The notes beneath the pieces are model-generated. The model was given only the letters and a program-made list of their open reading frames with translations. It did no database searches and had not been told where the DNA came from. A DNA stretch of 64,000 bases from positions 45,343,921 to 45,407,920 of the forward strand of contig CM019217.1 in the NCBI GenBank assembly GCA_009741485.1, written 5' to 3'. How positions within the stretch are numbered: the stretch's first letter is position 1; each line of letters opens with the position of its first letter. The stretch comes from Malurus cyaneus samueli (taxonomy: Eukaryota; Chordata; Aves; Passeriformes; Maluridae). This document shows positions 45,501-59,000 of the stretch, one piece after another. The position numbers were made by a program, and so were the translations under genes.

Positions 45501-48500
45501 GAGTGTCTAAGGAAAATAAACATTACTCATCTGGTGTTTGACCAGCTCATTTAACCACCTGAATATGCAAAAACTGCTCACAGCACTGGCATGAACTTAA
45601 ATGACAGTTTCCCAAGTTACATAATGTCTTTTTCCTTTTTTTGTTTTCTTTTTTTGAAAAATAGAGAAGGGATTTTTGCAATAAAATCTACAGCAGGGAT
45701 TAAGTTCACTTAGTCAAAAGTGTATTTTGTAATAATACTTATTAATACTTTCTCCAAGTTTTGCTCAAGCAGCTTGGCCAACAGAGGGTGCAGTGTAATT
45801 CTTTGGGATACCCTTGGGCAGGGCGTACACAGCAGAAACTTTCAGCTGTACCTGCACAAGAAATTTAAAGGGAATTTGCTTCTGTATTACTGTTGGCTTT
45901 GCAGATTGGTTTGCATGTAGTTATTTCAGACAGTCTGTGGTGGGTGAGCCTCAGTGGCCACGTATGGGAATGGCACTGGCTGTATTGTGGTGGTCAACAG
46001 GAGCTCTGTCACACTGGGCACAGGTGAAACTGAAGAGTTACTTCAATCTTTTTCTGTCCAGGTCCCTGTCCTGGTTAAATGCCCTAATGCATTTTTCATT
46101 GCAGGACTCTGAAATCTAGGAATGGTAGGGCCTTGAGAATGTTTTCCTGATGATTGCTGAAAATTGACATGCTTAAAATACACATTGGGGGCCATATAAT
46201 GCTTAACTCGTGACATTTTTAGTTAGGCATCTCAATGATTTCTCATTAGATTTCAGACCAAATAAGAAGGAAAACTTCTAAAATGTGGAGCCAGATTAAA
46301 AATATGAAATGTTGATAATATTTCATGCATTTAGTGTCTGCCTTATGTTGTGGTAGCAGAGCAAAAGCGCATCTGAATGTGTATCTCCAGGTGTTCTAGG
46401 AATGTATTAGTCTTTGGAAATCTGGACAGTAATAAATGGCAATGTTGTTCACATATTGCTGTTAATATTTAATTTGCCTCATTTTAAATCCCCGTAGCAT
46501 GCAGAATGTGTCCTGTGGAACTTGTTTAGCTAGACTATCTTAATTAAATTCTGCCTTCTCTCTGTTAGTGGTTTGACATGATTCTTAATGTTTACTCTAG
46601 ACATTTCTACAAAAAATTACTCAGTTTCCTGAGTCAGTGTTCAGTCATCGTGCTTTTGAACAAACGAGTTGGTTCATCTCTGATTAACACTGGTTTTGTG
46701 GCAAATTAAGTATTTTTTGTTGTTGTTGTTCCAAAGCAGTATAATTTAATGGTTTGTCATCCTAATGGGAGTTTATCTTTCTCCCCACACATTCAGAAAG
46801 AAATTCAATGTCAAATCCAGGGTAGACTGAAACTGATTACTTCATTACTGTTTTGTCTTCTATGACTTTAAACAACCCATACCAGTTTGAAGATAAACCA
46901 GGCCCTCAGTACTTTTTACCTATGTCGTCTCTGGCCCTCTTGTTCAAGTGGGCATTTTTCAGGGGGACTCTAATGTTACCTTTAGTCATTTTTATACTTC
47001 CTTATGTGCTAAACCTGTGGTTGAGCTTATTCTTGCATCCATGATTTTTGCTAGACCAGGAAATTATTCTACTTTGCATTTTCTCTTTTTATTTCTAACT
47101 GGGAGACATTCATTCTGACTCAGAACCTCATGTTACACGGGTCACATGTAAAAAAAATTGTGACTCTCCTTCCCCACAATGTACTTGATATGCTTGCAGT
47201 TTTGTCAAGGTATTTGTCAAGCTTGGCGACTTATACATAGTAAAAACCTTGCAATGTGATTGCAGTTAGCTTGCCTTTCGATAACAAGTGCCAGACTAGG
47301 ATTACCAGGAACAATACCAGTAATGTTAGTGCCACACTGAGCCTCAGTGACTCAAATTGTGCAGCTGTGCTCAGTGAGATTAGGAGCTGTGTGTCTTTGT
47401 GGTTTGCTCACTGCACGGTGTTACCTATTTGATTTGTGTTCCTGAATCTGCTTCTGGCCTGCTCTGTGACCTTCAGCAGATTATTCTTTCTTGATTTCCT
47501 TTTCTATTTTTAATCTAACTTGTCTCTTTATAGTAATCAGCAGGCAGGGACTCTTTCTATGTTTTGCAAATGTCAGGGCTGTGAGATGAAGTGGAAGCAG
47601 ATTTTTAGCATAAAACTCGTTCCTGTAGTGTTCATTTATGTGGGGTGTTCCTGCTTTCTGAAATGTGAGGCCTCTCAAGTTAAGCTTGGTCAAGAATCTA
47701 CTGAAATGAGGAACAGTTTGTTGTTTAATTTTCCATTATCTTTAACAGGAGAGAATCTGGTTGCAACAGCTGGCCTGAGGATTAGGCTGCTACTAACTGA
47801 TGCTTCCTATTTTCATTTTGTTTAAGATGACAACAGCTTTGGAACTCATTCCCAGCATGGAACCAGTTCAAGAGCCGGATTTTGGACTGGATTAGGAACA
47901 GGAGGCTTGCTAGGCTACTTGGCAGGCAGTTACAGGTAAAATATTCATCCTAATAGATTTTAAGTATTTAAACTTTCAGGGGGTGTGTCGTATACTATAT
48001 TAACATTGTTTCTAAGTTTTGAGGCCTGTGTCATTCAAGCTATAAAGTCTCACTACTAGAAGATTTTTTAGCAGCTATCTCCAGGGCATTTCAAACGTGT
48101 TTCTGAGGAAGAATTGGAAACACTGAGGTGCTTCATTCTGCTTCCTCTGACCTGGCATGGTGGTCTGCAAATTTAAATTGTTTAATTTATCTGCAGAATG
48201 CCTTAGAACACAGATAGTCATATTAAGCATATAACAACCTGTAGATGGGTCTCTTGTATCAGTGTAATCTTCCCTGAATTTAATCTGGATGTCCATATTT
48301 GCTCAAGACTTTTAGACATTTGAAGTGCATAATTTTTAGATTCACTGTAAAGAGAGCAATTGCTGCCAATTTAGGCTTTGCATGAGAAAATACGTGATTC
48401 CTGCAGGAATCTTCAGAGCCTAAGCAGTTTTCACTATTTATCAAATTACTTGCATGTGTATCGAGTCTATTCCCATAGTAATGTAACAGATTAGAGAGTA

Positions 48501-50077
48501 AGATAATATAGACAGGAGTGTGCTAAGTATCTTCATTATAAAGTTGTGAGCTGTTTTTAATAATAGAAGCCTTATATTAACTCTGCTGAGAATTTTTCAA
48601 AGATATAATGTGTTAAAGTTTTTATTGACCTGGTAATTCTTAAGTCTTGAATATATGACTCTTATATTGAGACATTATGTAGTATCTACATACAGGTTAG
48701 TTCCTTGATTTCTGTACAGACCCCCATTTCAGTAGCCACATGTTATTGTTCAGAATTAGAGATCTAATTGAGTAAATCCAAATACATGAGCAAGCTTCCT
48801 AACTTGGGCTTCTTTTTGTTTAAAACAGTCTTTGGTCCACTATTATTTAAGTTGTTTTTTTAGGCTTTTGAAATTATATGCCTTAAAATGCGGTGCCAGG
48901 AAGCGTGAGAGAGCTATTTGTAAATTTCAACAGCAGGAAATTCCATATCCATGGAAGCAAGCAATTTTAAGTCAGTGAGTCAAAGATCATAATATGTTAG
49001 TGTTACTGATACAACCTTTTCAAAATAGTTAGCAGAAGGATGCTTTCCCTTGCTAAACATGGCTGGGATGCAGGTGATGCCAAAATGTATTTCAACTTCA
49101 GATTTCAAACTTCTTTCTTATCTGATAGAATCTAAGGTCAAAATTTCAGAAGGAAAAAAAATTTCTCATTTGCAATTGTTAGAATTACTTATTCTGAAGA
49201 ATTAAGCTTAATTTCCTTTTGAAAGTTCATGGATTATGATATCACAGCACTGGATATCCTTACTGTCAGTGTGTTAAATACACTAAATAGGAATGTTTCC
49301 AGCTTTTAAATAACTGCTTATGGTTTTCCCTTGGAGGTACAGTTCTTGTTTGGAATGGTATCTTCTTCATTTTTCCTAAAGTTACTAATGAAACCTTCCT
49401 TCTACTCTGTTTCGTGCCAGAGGGCAGCCACATTCCCCATATCACAGTATGTGGACAGATCCTACAGCTGCACCTCCTATGAATAGGCACTCAAGGAATT
49501 TCACAGGAGGCAGCAGTTCAGGAACAAGAACTGCATCTGGTAAGGCAAAGCACCTTCTAATTTCCTGAAGCTCAAGAAACTTTGACTTACCAAAAACATG
49601 CAGATGTTAGTTGAGATTCAATGGGTATCCTTGTTTTATTTTACCAGTTGGTGTAGATGGGCATGTAACGATGTCCCTTACTTCCATTCCCTGTGGAAGC
49701 AGAGGTACACTGTGGGACATGAAATTCCTCACAGGCCTAAGGTGGGCATGGCACCACCAGCATTGGGCTTGTCTTCACTGGCAAGGTGCATTAGTTTAAG
49801 GCTTTTGCTTCTAATGTGCACTGAGCATGCCCTTTTCTAGCAAACATGCACGAACATGTTCTCTGGAGGATGCAGGTTGTCTAATCTGTAAGAACAGAAT
49901 AGTTTCCAAGCCAGTCAGCCCACAGTTGCTTGCTGCTCTAGTTCATGTGAATATGTTTACCTCATCTCCCTTGGCACCTTTAGCATTTTTAGAGCTAGGA
50001 TTCAGTGGAAAGGCTTTGGTGAAGCTGACTTTTTTTTAATTTTTTTTTCAGGCTTTGGGGGCACAAAACGAAGATGA
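42300..50077 (+). CDS. SARAF: SARAF (TMEM66), store-operated calcium entry-associated regulatory factor
   Basis: Six exons: 42300-42375, 43017-43192, 44426-44816, 47827-47935, 49421-49539, 50052-50077. All phases join, giving 298 residues; the human protein is about 339. A signal peptide (MAASTLCVLLLLCAAAGPALG) is followed by the Cys-containing ER-luminal domain: VLLRDVQALTLHRGQYTTSR, CYNKGWDGYDVQWQC, LRGSCSL. One membrane helix lies near residues 158-178 (GAIVVIVLVILAFGAYKFF). The cytosolic tail is Pro/Gly/Ser-rich (PPPPGFKSTFTG, FWTGLGTGG) and ends in basic GFGGTKRR. SARAF associates with STIM1 in the ER and limits store-operated calcium entry. A second in-frame ATG at 42282 would add six residues. 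The shorter length lies mostly in the low-complexity tail. Confidence 0.95.
42798..43000 (+). mobile_element. CR1 LINE 3'-end fragment in SARAF intron 1
   Basis: A CR1 3'-end signature: gaagaatttttt, ggtggagtcacc-like text (gatggagtcaccgtccg), gactggacgtggcactcagtg, gtctagttgacatggt, and the end cttttccagcctaatggact ctgtgattc. Sense strand is +. It is severely 5'-truncated. It ends about 15 bp before the exon 2 acceptor at 43016. Confidence 0.85.
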
Positions 50078-52490
50078 AATCCTTGGCATTATTACATCGG
50101 AGTGATTGAACTAAATCTTGTTGTTTACTTCTTTTAGTGGTAGTATACTTCAGAAGTAGATATGAGGTATGAAGGACTAGGCAAAGAATTCCTCATTTTC
50201 TCTGTGGACTCTCACAGGTGTTTAGGGTGTCACAGGTGCTGGAACATCCACTCTTTCAAATCAGCAGCTTCTCATACAGGAGAAGCTCATCCAAGTTAAG
50301 AAAAACGTTGTTACAGTGACCGTGTATCTGTCTGTTCTTGAGGGATTATGGCAATGATAGCCTTACCAGATTTTCGAAGCATGTAGCTTACTACTCATGT
50401 TCTGGGCTTAATTTTATTTGATCCAGAATTTTTGGTATTTTTTTCCTCTTTCCTGATAGTCCAGCATCTACGTGATAAGAAGCGATGTTTGAAGCTACTT
50501 TTGTTTGTCTTGCAGAACAAAAGTAACTTTACTGTGAACTTTACTGTAAGTGCAATCAACTGCTCAGATAAGTGTTGGAGTTCTTCCTCAGTGGACAAGA
50601 GAAAACTGTATATAAGGAGACTAACATTAATATGTTTGTATCTGTGCCGTGTGACTGTTGGGAGCTAAAATATACAGATTCATGGATTCTCCATGTTTTA
50701 GAGCTTATCCAAAGTGACTGTGCAAACCTGGGTGATTTTGTGTATAACTTATGTGGTAAATTAATAAGTAACCTGGAAATTTGGACCTTTTTCTGGAAGA
50801 CTGAGGTAAGTTAAATTTAGATGACTACACACATTTTGCCTGCATTGAGGCCACAGACTTTCCTTTTAATGATGGATGTTGACAATGCTATGAAAACTTG
50901 TGATGTGAATGGTCTGTCCTGCTAGATGACCTGTCCAGGGCACAGTAAAATAAACCAAAGGTTCTCATTGCAGAAGGGAAGGGATTGTTCTTAATGCAAA
51001 GGTGGTAGAATCTCTAGGACACAGCAGGCCTTAATGGTAAGCAAAGAAAGGAAGTTGAGTATCTAACGGGATGTAAACTTTCCCAAATGTGCTTTTTAAA
51101 AATGAAGTGCTGTCAAAGAGTGGGAAGCAAAAAGGCCTTGCTTTGTTCTGTGATGATATTTTGGGGTCTCTGTGCAGTGTCATACAGTTTTTGGATGACT
51201 TACTGTCTCCTGGGAGAGGCATTGCTGAATAAAAAGCAGAGAAATTTGTCAGGGTTGTGGGGAGAGGGCAAGAGTGAAAAATGGGTTGCTTGATCACCAG
51301 CTCTTCTCCGGAGCCCATCCTAACAGAGTGTAGAAGTGTGTGTGTCTGTGCACAGCTTGTGTATGCTGGCAGCAGCCAGAGAAGCGTTATCTTTCAGCCT
51401 TGTGGAAATACTGTGTCTGGGAATTGGTATCAACTATTGCAGCAAAAGCAAAGCACTGTTTAGCTGATACACTTTGTATCTTCACAAGGATATTCAGTAC
51501 CTCTGGTTAGGAAAGTGACTTCTGCATAACTCACTGAAAAGCAACTATGTCCATTCAGGAGTACGGAAGGAATTAGCTCGTATGGTAACACCCAAGTTCT
51601 TTGTATGGCTTAAGCAACCGAAAGAGAGAAAACCAAAAAAGAGAAGAAAAAAAGCCAGTAACAATGACAAAGAAAAATACAAGCAAACCAAACCAGCAAA
51701 ACTCAGAAATCTTTTTGAAATTGACAGAAAAAGTGCTTAATAAAAAAGTGCTTGTACTAAAAAGTGTTATTTTGAAAGTATCAAATGAAATTGATAACTT
51801 GAGAGTAAAATGGTATTTTGCTTCTCAGAGCTTCCTAAGGCTTGGAGGAAAACAACTGTATTAACAGCCTGCACTATGAACCTAAAAAGGGAAATGGCAA
51901 AGCCCTTACTGATAGCCTACTAGAAAGCTCTACATTTTTTGAGAAGTCGATGGTAAATCTCATATCTTTACAACAAAGTGTAGCAAAATAATATATTTTA
52001 AATACGGAGTTTTTACTTCTAAGTATATTCAGGCTAAGCTTGTCACAGTCAATATTTGCTTTACCAACTAATTGCATAACGATGAAACTATAGATTTTTT
52101 TCTAATTGGGTAATTTGAAGACAAAGTTTGCTCTCACATTACAATGTTCTATGAAATGTTTTGGACAATGTTTTAATTTGTATTTATGAATTTGTAGTTT
52201 TTGCATGAAATGTGATTTAATACATAAATCTGATGAATTGCCATAGTTTCTGGATCTGTAGGATGTTTTTGCTCTTCCTTTTCATAAAGGCATGAAATAA
52301 GTGAATAAGGAGTACTTCTGTCTTTAAATCACTATCTTGAGGACTGCAGGGATGGCATTGTCTTTTCTCAGAGTTGTCTGTCTCATCATCTACTTCCTGG
52401 GTTGTGTAATACCATCCTTTACCCCCAGATGCAGAATGGGTAAGCTGTGTGTCGTTTCAATGAAATAAAACAAAACAATACTGGAAACAG
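50078..52490 (+). other. SARAF: SARAF 3' UTR region
   Basis: AT-rich non-coding sequence after the stop codon. AATAAA occurs at 50949-50954 and 52464-52469, so a roughly 0.9-kb and a roughly 2.4-kb 3' UTR are both possible. No coding exon is recognised. Confidence 0.45.
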
Positions 52491-52772
52491 AGTTACTGTA
52501 TTGATTACATTTTCAATTACAAAATACTGAACCCTATATGGAATTGAATGCTTTCTTGTAAATCAAGATTTGGATCTGAGTCTGCAGAAAAGCTCTATTA
52601 TGTCAGCAAGTTCCTGGTTTTGCAAGATGGTGAGCTGAACCTTTCGAAAGAATTTATGATCACTGCTGCTGTTCCTGGTTGTGCACAGAGCAGAGCCCTA
52701 CACAGGGGCAGCCCAAGCTGACACGTTGGCTTCTTACATGGAAGACGTATCACTGATAAACAGGGATGTGAT

Positions 52773-53069
52773 CTACACAGAGTTCAGCATCTTGGTAGTT
52801 GCAAATGGGTCAGTGTTTCTTTGATTAAATGTTGCTGATGCTCCTGACTGAGAAGAGCTTGTTGAAGGCAGCTTAGAGCTCATACTTGTGAGAGACCTTG
52901 AGCTTCCTTCCTGAACATCAGATCTGGTAGGTCCCGGTCTCGCTTCTGCTCCTGGGCAGGGTTTTGGTGGCATCTTCATAGTTGCAAGGCATATGTAAAT
53001 GCTGAAACTTTTAAATGCTGCTGAACATAGTTGCAATTCTACTTGGCACCTGGGAGCAGAACTGCACAT
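52773..53069 (-). other. Unassigned minus-strand open frame, possible 3'-terminal exon
   Basis: A 98-codon minus-strand frame is convergent with SARAF. Its C-terminal half is Ser/Thr-rich with ordinary protein composition (LPSTSSSQSGASATFNQR, then NTDPFATTK) and ends at a stop at 52775-52773. A possible acceptor, ccctgcccag, is present on the minus strand inside the frame, but its polypyrimidine tract is poor. I do not recognise the sequence. It may be chance, an untranslated exon or a pseudogene fragment. Confidence 0.2.
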
Positions 53070-56000
53070 ACTCTAACAAGGTTTGCATCTTCACACAAAG
53101 CTAAAACTCATTACAGAAATGAAACTCCTGGTTTTACAGCTGACTTCCCCTGAAGCATGTGATGAAAGAAAAAAAAAAGATGCACAGAGATAAGCTTTCT
53201 CTGTGCTGCTCTGTCTTGTGACTCAGCTGCCAGGTCAGATCTTGGCTAGTTGTGCAGACTGTCATGCTGTGCACCTTGCTTTTTTCCCTGGGTGCCATGT
53301 GTGTGTTTGCCTTAGCACCAAGGCAAGACAGTAGGTGGTTGGTTTTAAAAATAAATTTTTTCCATGATCATCACTTTACATCGCTAAGTTCCAAAAGGGG
53401 AATTAAACCAGGTGGCACAATTTCCAGCATTGGGGGTTGTAGCACAGAGAAATTACTGAAGTAAAGTAGAAAGCAATGCCTACCAGCACAGCTGTCTAAA
53501 AGCTGAAAATTCAGCATTTGCATGCAGTGTTGTCCACTTAGCACCAATTACAAGTGCTGTATTTTTTCTTCCTTACTAAACCAAATTAGTATCCTTAATG
53601 TTTTCAGAGTACCTATCAACCAGTGATTGTGGCAGAGAAATAGCCTAGCTGCCTAAGGTATGTGAGCAAATGCACAAAAATATTTAAAAAATCTCACAGC
53701 AATGCAACCTGTGCCAACAGAATGCTGTTATCTCATGTTGTGTCTAATGAAACATAATGTCAGGTCCCTTGTTCTCCTTCCATACCTATTGGGGCAGCTC
53801 AGGCTTGATTGCTGTGTGGGAGAGGCACCTTATCACTCGGCGTGTTTTGCTGAAACCTTCCTCTGTAGCCAGTTCTTTTGCTTCCTTGATATTGTGTGTA
53901 ACTGCAGTAGTCTTCCTTTTCTGACACCTTGTTCTCTATTGCAGCTGTGAGTTGCCCGTGCTAATGAAAATAGTCAGCACACTCCCTTTATGTGGCCTGT
54001 ATATCTTATCTCCCACTGTATTCCATCTTGGTAGTCCCCTCCGTTCCTGCTGCAGGTCAATGTTTCTTCAGCAAGGAAGGGACAAGCAGCTGTAAAAAGT
54101 GCATTGACCTGGGAATCGATGGAGTAGATGCCAATGAAGTCAAGGGAGCCAACTGTCAGGCTGTGAATTGACCTTTGTGGGCAGTGTGGCTGTGGAAAGA
54201 CCTTTCTTTAGATTTCTGTCGGAGAAACATTTTTGTCAAAGTTACAGTATGGCAGCTGGGGATTGGAGCAGATTAAGGGCTGGTGAACTGGCAGCAAGAA
54301 GACCTGAAAGCATCTTCTCCATCCAAACTTTGAAACAACTAAGACTTGTATAACCAGGAAACTGACCTATGATGTGCTAGCTCAGCCTCTCCACAGTCAT
54401 GCCACTGCAAATCCTGTGGGTAGATGTATGTTTAAAGATACCAGGTGTTTCTGAAAATGCCTCATTGCTAGTGCCAAGCAGAAGAAAGGTGAGTTGGTCC
54501 TGCATCCGTGTTTCTTTCCTGCTGCAATGTGACTTGAACAGAGAGGGCCAAACATGGAAAGAGCAGTAAGCAACTATGACAAAGGGGAGCAAGTTTACAT
54601 CTGCATTAGACAAAGCCAGGCTTGCAGGTGAAGTCTGTGTCCCAGTGTGTCCTGCCTGCTCACTTTTCTCACACAACAGCAGAAAATACTAGGCAGCTGT
54701 AATAGATATTGTATCAGGATTATTTTACTGGGTTTAAAAGTTTATCCTGCATCCCTAAAGTTAAGTCCTACAGACAATTACCAATATGTATAGGCACCTT
54801 TTGCTCTGAGGGCCATCTGAGCCATACCACATTTCAGATTTCAAACTACCCACTGTGAAATGTGGAGGAGACGAATCACTGCCTGCTTAAAGACCAGATT
54901 CTCTGAAGTACTGCACAAGAAACTTTTCCTCGTTTACTGCATTTGCCTTGACTTCCCTGGAACCAAGATTCGTGCAGTCTTTGCGGTGCAACTTTATTTA
55001 GATATCATTATGCAGGATTCTCTGAGACTTAGCCTTGAGATCATGGCCCTGACATCATTGCCTCTGTCAGAAGGCGATAAGCCTTCTTCTGTTTGCCTCC
55101 TGTGTCCTTGTAATCAGCATGTGGGGATGTCTTTATCAAGGCAGCACTGGCATTACCAGCAATTCAAAATACCTTTTGCTGCTGCTGCTGCTTGATGGGA
55201 GTTATTCATCTTCCAGTCAGCTCCTGTGGTCATTTGCATATCATTTAACAGCTGTAAACATATTACATCTGCTTTAATGGACAGACAGCAAAAAGAAAAA
55301 GAAAAGAAAAAAAAAAAAAGTGCAGTGAATGTAGATAAAATGTTGAGTTGGAACAATTTTGCGGAGCTAACCTTCATCCTAGGATTACTTTATCAAGATT
55401 CTTCTCCAGGAGCTGGGTGAGTAGGTTGTTGATGTGGATTTAAATCATGCCATCAGTATTTCTTGCACCACAAGAATGGGAAGACTTAGAACTGTAACAG
55501 GTTTGGTGTTCAGCAAAGTCAGACCTGTTTGGGACTCTGCAGTTTGATACACAGCTATCAAAGTATTGGTAGTGGTAAAAAAGTGAGGTTAGATCAGTGC
55601 AGAAATTCACGTGGTTTGCAGCATAGACAGAAAGAAACTGATCTGTGCTGTTTCTGAAAGCAAGACAAAAACAAGCTCCAATCAGGCTGAAACAGCTCAA
55701 GAAGTTGTTCTGTCTTTTCTTTGAGCCAAGGAGCTCCTGTTCAGCACAAATTGTCATCTGCTGCTGACAACCACTGCCAGCACTGAAGTCCCTCTTTCCC
55801 TTATGTACACAAACCCTGTGTCCTTATCCTGACAGAAAATCAACTAGGCACCTTGGGTCATAGTGCAGTGTAATTCTGAATTGGCAGGCTTGGGTGGTTA
55901 ATTCTACATGAACAGGTGGAAGGATTTATTTCCTTTTTAACAAGGAGCTGGCAGTTGGGCTGTAGCTAAGGGAATGTGTTTAGAGCTGAAACAGTGCAAA

Positions 56001-59000
56001 TGTAAGAGATGAGAGGAACACCACACTTAAGTAATCCAGTTTTAACTAAGATATGGATCCATTCCTTTAGCCTGGCTGATGTAGCTGCTAAAGAAAAGTG
56101 AGGGTTTGGGCAGATGCTGACTTTTAAATTGCAAAGCTGCTTTGGACATAACTGAGAAACAGAACATTCTGCAGCTGCTGATAGAGAAACACAGCATGAA
56201 CCATCCTCCAAGGGCATTCAGCCTGAGAGGAGGAGGGGAGAACAGGAAGTCCCACACAGAAAGCAGTGAGTGTTTCTAGCCTGAACCTGCTACCGAGGCA
56301 TCTGTTCCCCTCCAGTCTTTGTTTGCTTAAGCACCTGAAAGGCCTCATGGAACCACGAGTGCTACCACTTAGCCTCAGCTTGGCAGGCATCCAAGGCAAG
56401 AGGCTATGGGTGAGGGAAGATTGTATTTGATGACCTTTGGACAGCATGTCAGGAGAGGCCCAGGAAGACAGCTGAGCTGCAGGAATGTTTCATGCCCTGG
56501 AATGATAAATAAATCGAGGGTATGGAACAGTCAGCAGCAGAGACCTTTAGGAAAGGGATGTAGAATGTTCTGGCAGAGCCAGTGGGCACACTGGAGAGTG
56601 TACTTGTACGCTGTGGCTGCAGCAGGCTGGAGGAGCTGCATCCCATGGTGTGCATGTGGTTTGTGAATACTGTATTGATTCAGCTGCGGGATCAGTGCTG
56701 GCCATTCTCTTGCTCTCTTCCCAAATGCAGGGTCTAACCATGTATCTTCACAATCTTGTCAGCTCAGAGCTCAGGTCACCTTGAAACACAGGCAATCTGG
56801 TTTATGAAACTTTGTACCACAGCATATTTTAAAGGCCAAAACTAAAGATGAGAGGGAAAGGATTGGGTGATTTTACGTAAAAACAGTACATCAGTGACGG
56901 AGCCATTACATGACTTCCGGCTGAAAAATCCCTAGGACTTGAATTCCAGAAGCAGAAGATGTTAATGGGGTGCAGGGTGGGCAGACTTTCCTCCAAGGCA
57001 GGATGACAGCTCTTACATCATTATCGGTGAGGTTAAGGATCTACTTATCCTAGGCACAGCCTCCTAGCATGGAAAGGTGATGTTGACTGAAAATCACTTT
57101 GCCCAGTACAATTTACTGAAATTCTGCAGACAGCACCACTGAAATGGATCTAGAGCTTTTGCTGGTGTAAGGGGAAGAAGAACACAGATGTTTTGCATTC
57201 CTGTTCCCGTATATATATTCTTGGCAAAAAAATTAAATGTAGATCAAGCTTCATAATGAGGTTATGATAGTTGACCCCCTCTTATTCAGCATTTCTGTTA
57301 GACTGATGACTTCAATAAGCAGTTGCAGTCGCAATCAGACATCTTCACACTTTGCAGACAAGACTGCTAAACAAGTGCTTATTTTCCAAAGTGCCAGACG
57401 AGGGCAGGTAATATGACTTGTCTTCCAGGAAAGTTTCTGTATGAAACATTAATGTTAATGTAATGTCAGTAAGAGGCCAGATTTCCCACTGAAGTCAGGA
57501 GATGGCACAGTCATCACAACTATGACATTTTTACTGAGCATCCTAAATAGACAAAAAGCCAATTATTAAATACTTTATTTGTGTTTCAGAAGATGGAGCT
57601 CTGTGTTATATTGCAGCATGTACTATATTACAGTGTTCACATATCAACTACATCTACAGCTCTTAAGACAGATCTTAATATCTCATAGATCTGAAATCTC
57701 AGAGTACATTTCCACCTGAGACAGGGAATCTACTTTTGTAAGCCATGCAAGAACTGTAGGGAGAAGAAATAACTTTTATTAGCATGAAACAGAGCTTGCA
57801 TTTTGCTTTTTCTTCACTATTTTTCTTCAATATGCTTTTTCAGCTTATTTTTCCTTAACTGAAGCCCACTGAGTTCAGATGTCAACAGGATCTGTCCCAG
57901 AGGAGGCCTCCAAACTGGCAAGGACGTGGTTAACAGGACTGATGATTTTCCTATCCTGCAGCAATGCCTCAGCAACCCAGCCCAGACTGGGAGAGGAAAG
58001 GGATGGATCACACTGGGCACCATTTCACCCCCAGTAAGACACAGTCCCCTTCCTGCAGGTCCCCAGACAAAAGACCAGGGGCAAGGATCATTCTGCAAGG
58101 ATGGATGGGAGGTGGGTTTTCTGGTTCCTTTCTTACCTTGTGAGCAGAGGTTTATTAGCTTAAGATGAACTGCAGACATACATGAAAGAGAAGAGTGAGA
58201 AGGGAGACATTAATAATGGGGTTTTGATGTTTACCCATATGTCAAAGGTGAGGGGCAGCTGTTAATGCCAGCTTTTGTTTTGTTTGTTAGGGGTTTTTTT
58301 TCTGCTTTCCTGTCAAGAAAAAAAATGAGAACAATAGAAAAGTTATTTTCTCTGCACAGGGCACCGCATTTTTCATATTTAAAGGAAATGCTAAGCCTAG
58401 CTTAAACCTCTCTTGAAACTGTTGCAACCCCATAACTTGCCCTGAGAACAGAAGGGCAAGAAACACCCTTGGGTGCTTTGTTTGGATCAATAAGTGGGCA
58501 TCCTGCCTGGTGTAGCTTTCCTAGCATGGAAAGCCAACAGCATGGCCAAGTGCTGAGCATTTGAAAAAGCCCGTACAATTCCATGGGAGTGCACAGAGAG
58601 TGTGCTCGGGAAAATGCTCATACACTTCACTGATTCTTAGGGATTATTTCAGGCTAGTGAAACGATGTTTCTGTTGACTGAACAATTACTGGAGGCAAAG
58701 TGGAAAGGTTTATATGTTTATTTAGGCAATGTTTTGAACTTTTCCCCTTAGAACAGTTGCACTGGTGCAAACAGCAAAAGTTGGAGAGCTGGGCTGGAGT
58801 GAATGCTGGAAATTTTTTAGTCTCTTTTTAGTCTTATCTCATGATTTAAAGTACCCTACCCTTGCTACTGTGCAGTCTTGAACCCCTTTTCCAGTCCCTG
58901 GTGCTGGAAAGGTACAGCTCTTCCAGAGAGTAAAACTCAGGTTAAATATTGCTTGGTTGTCAGAGGGCGAGCTGGTGCTTGCAACAGGTACGAGAACAGG

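Noticed and set aside
57817..58179. 120-codon minus-strand frame
   Set aside because: No recognisable family, no flanking splice consensus of note, and composition like surrounding non-coding DNA.
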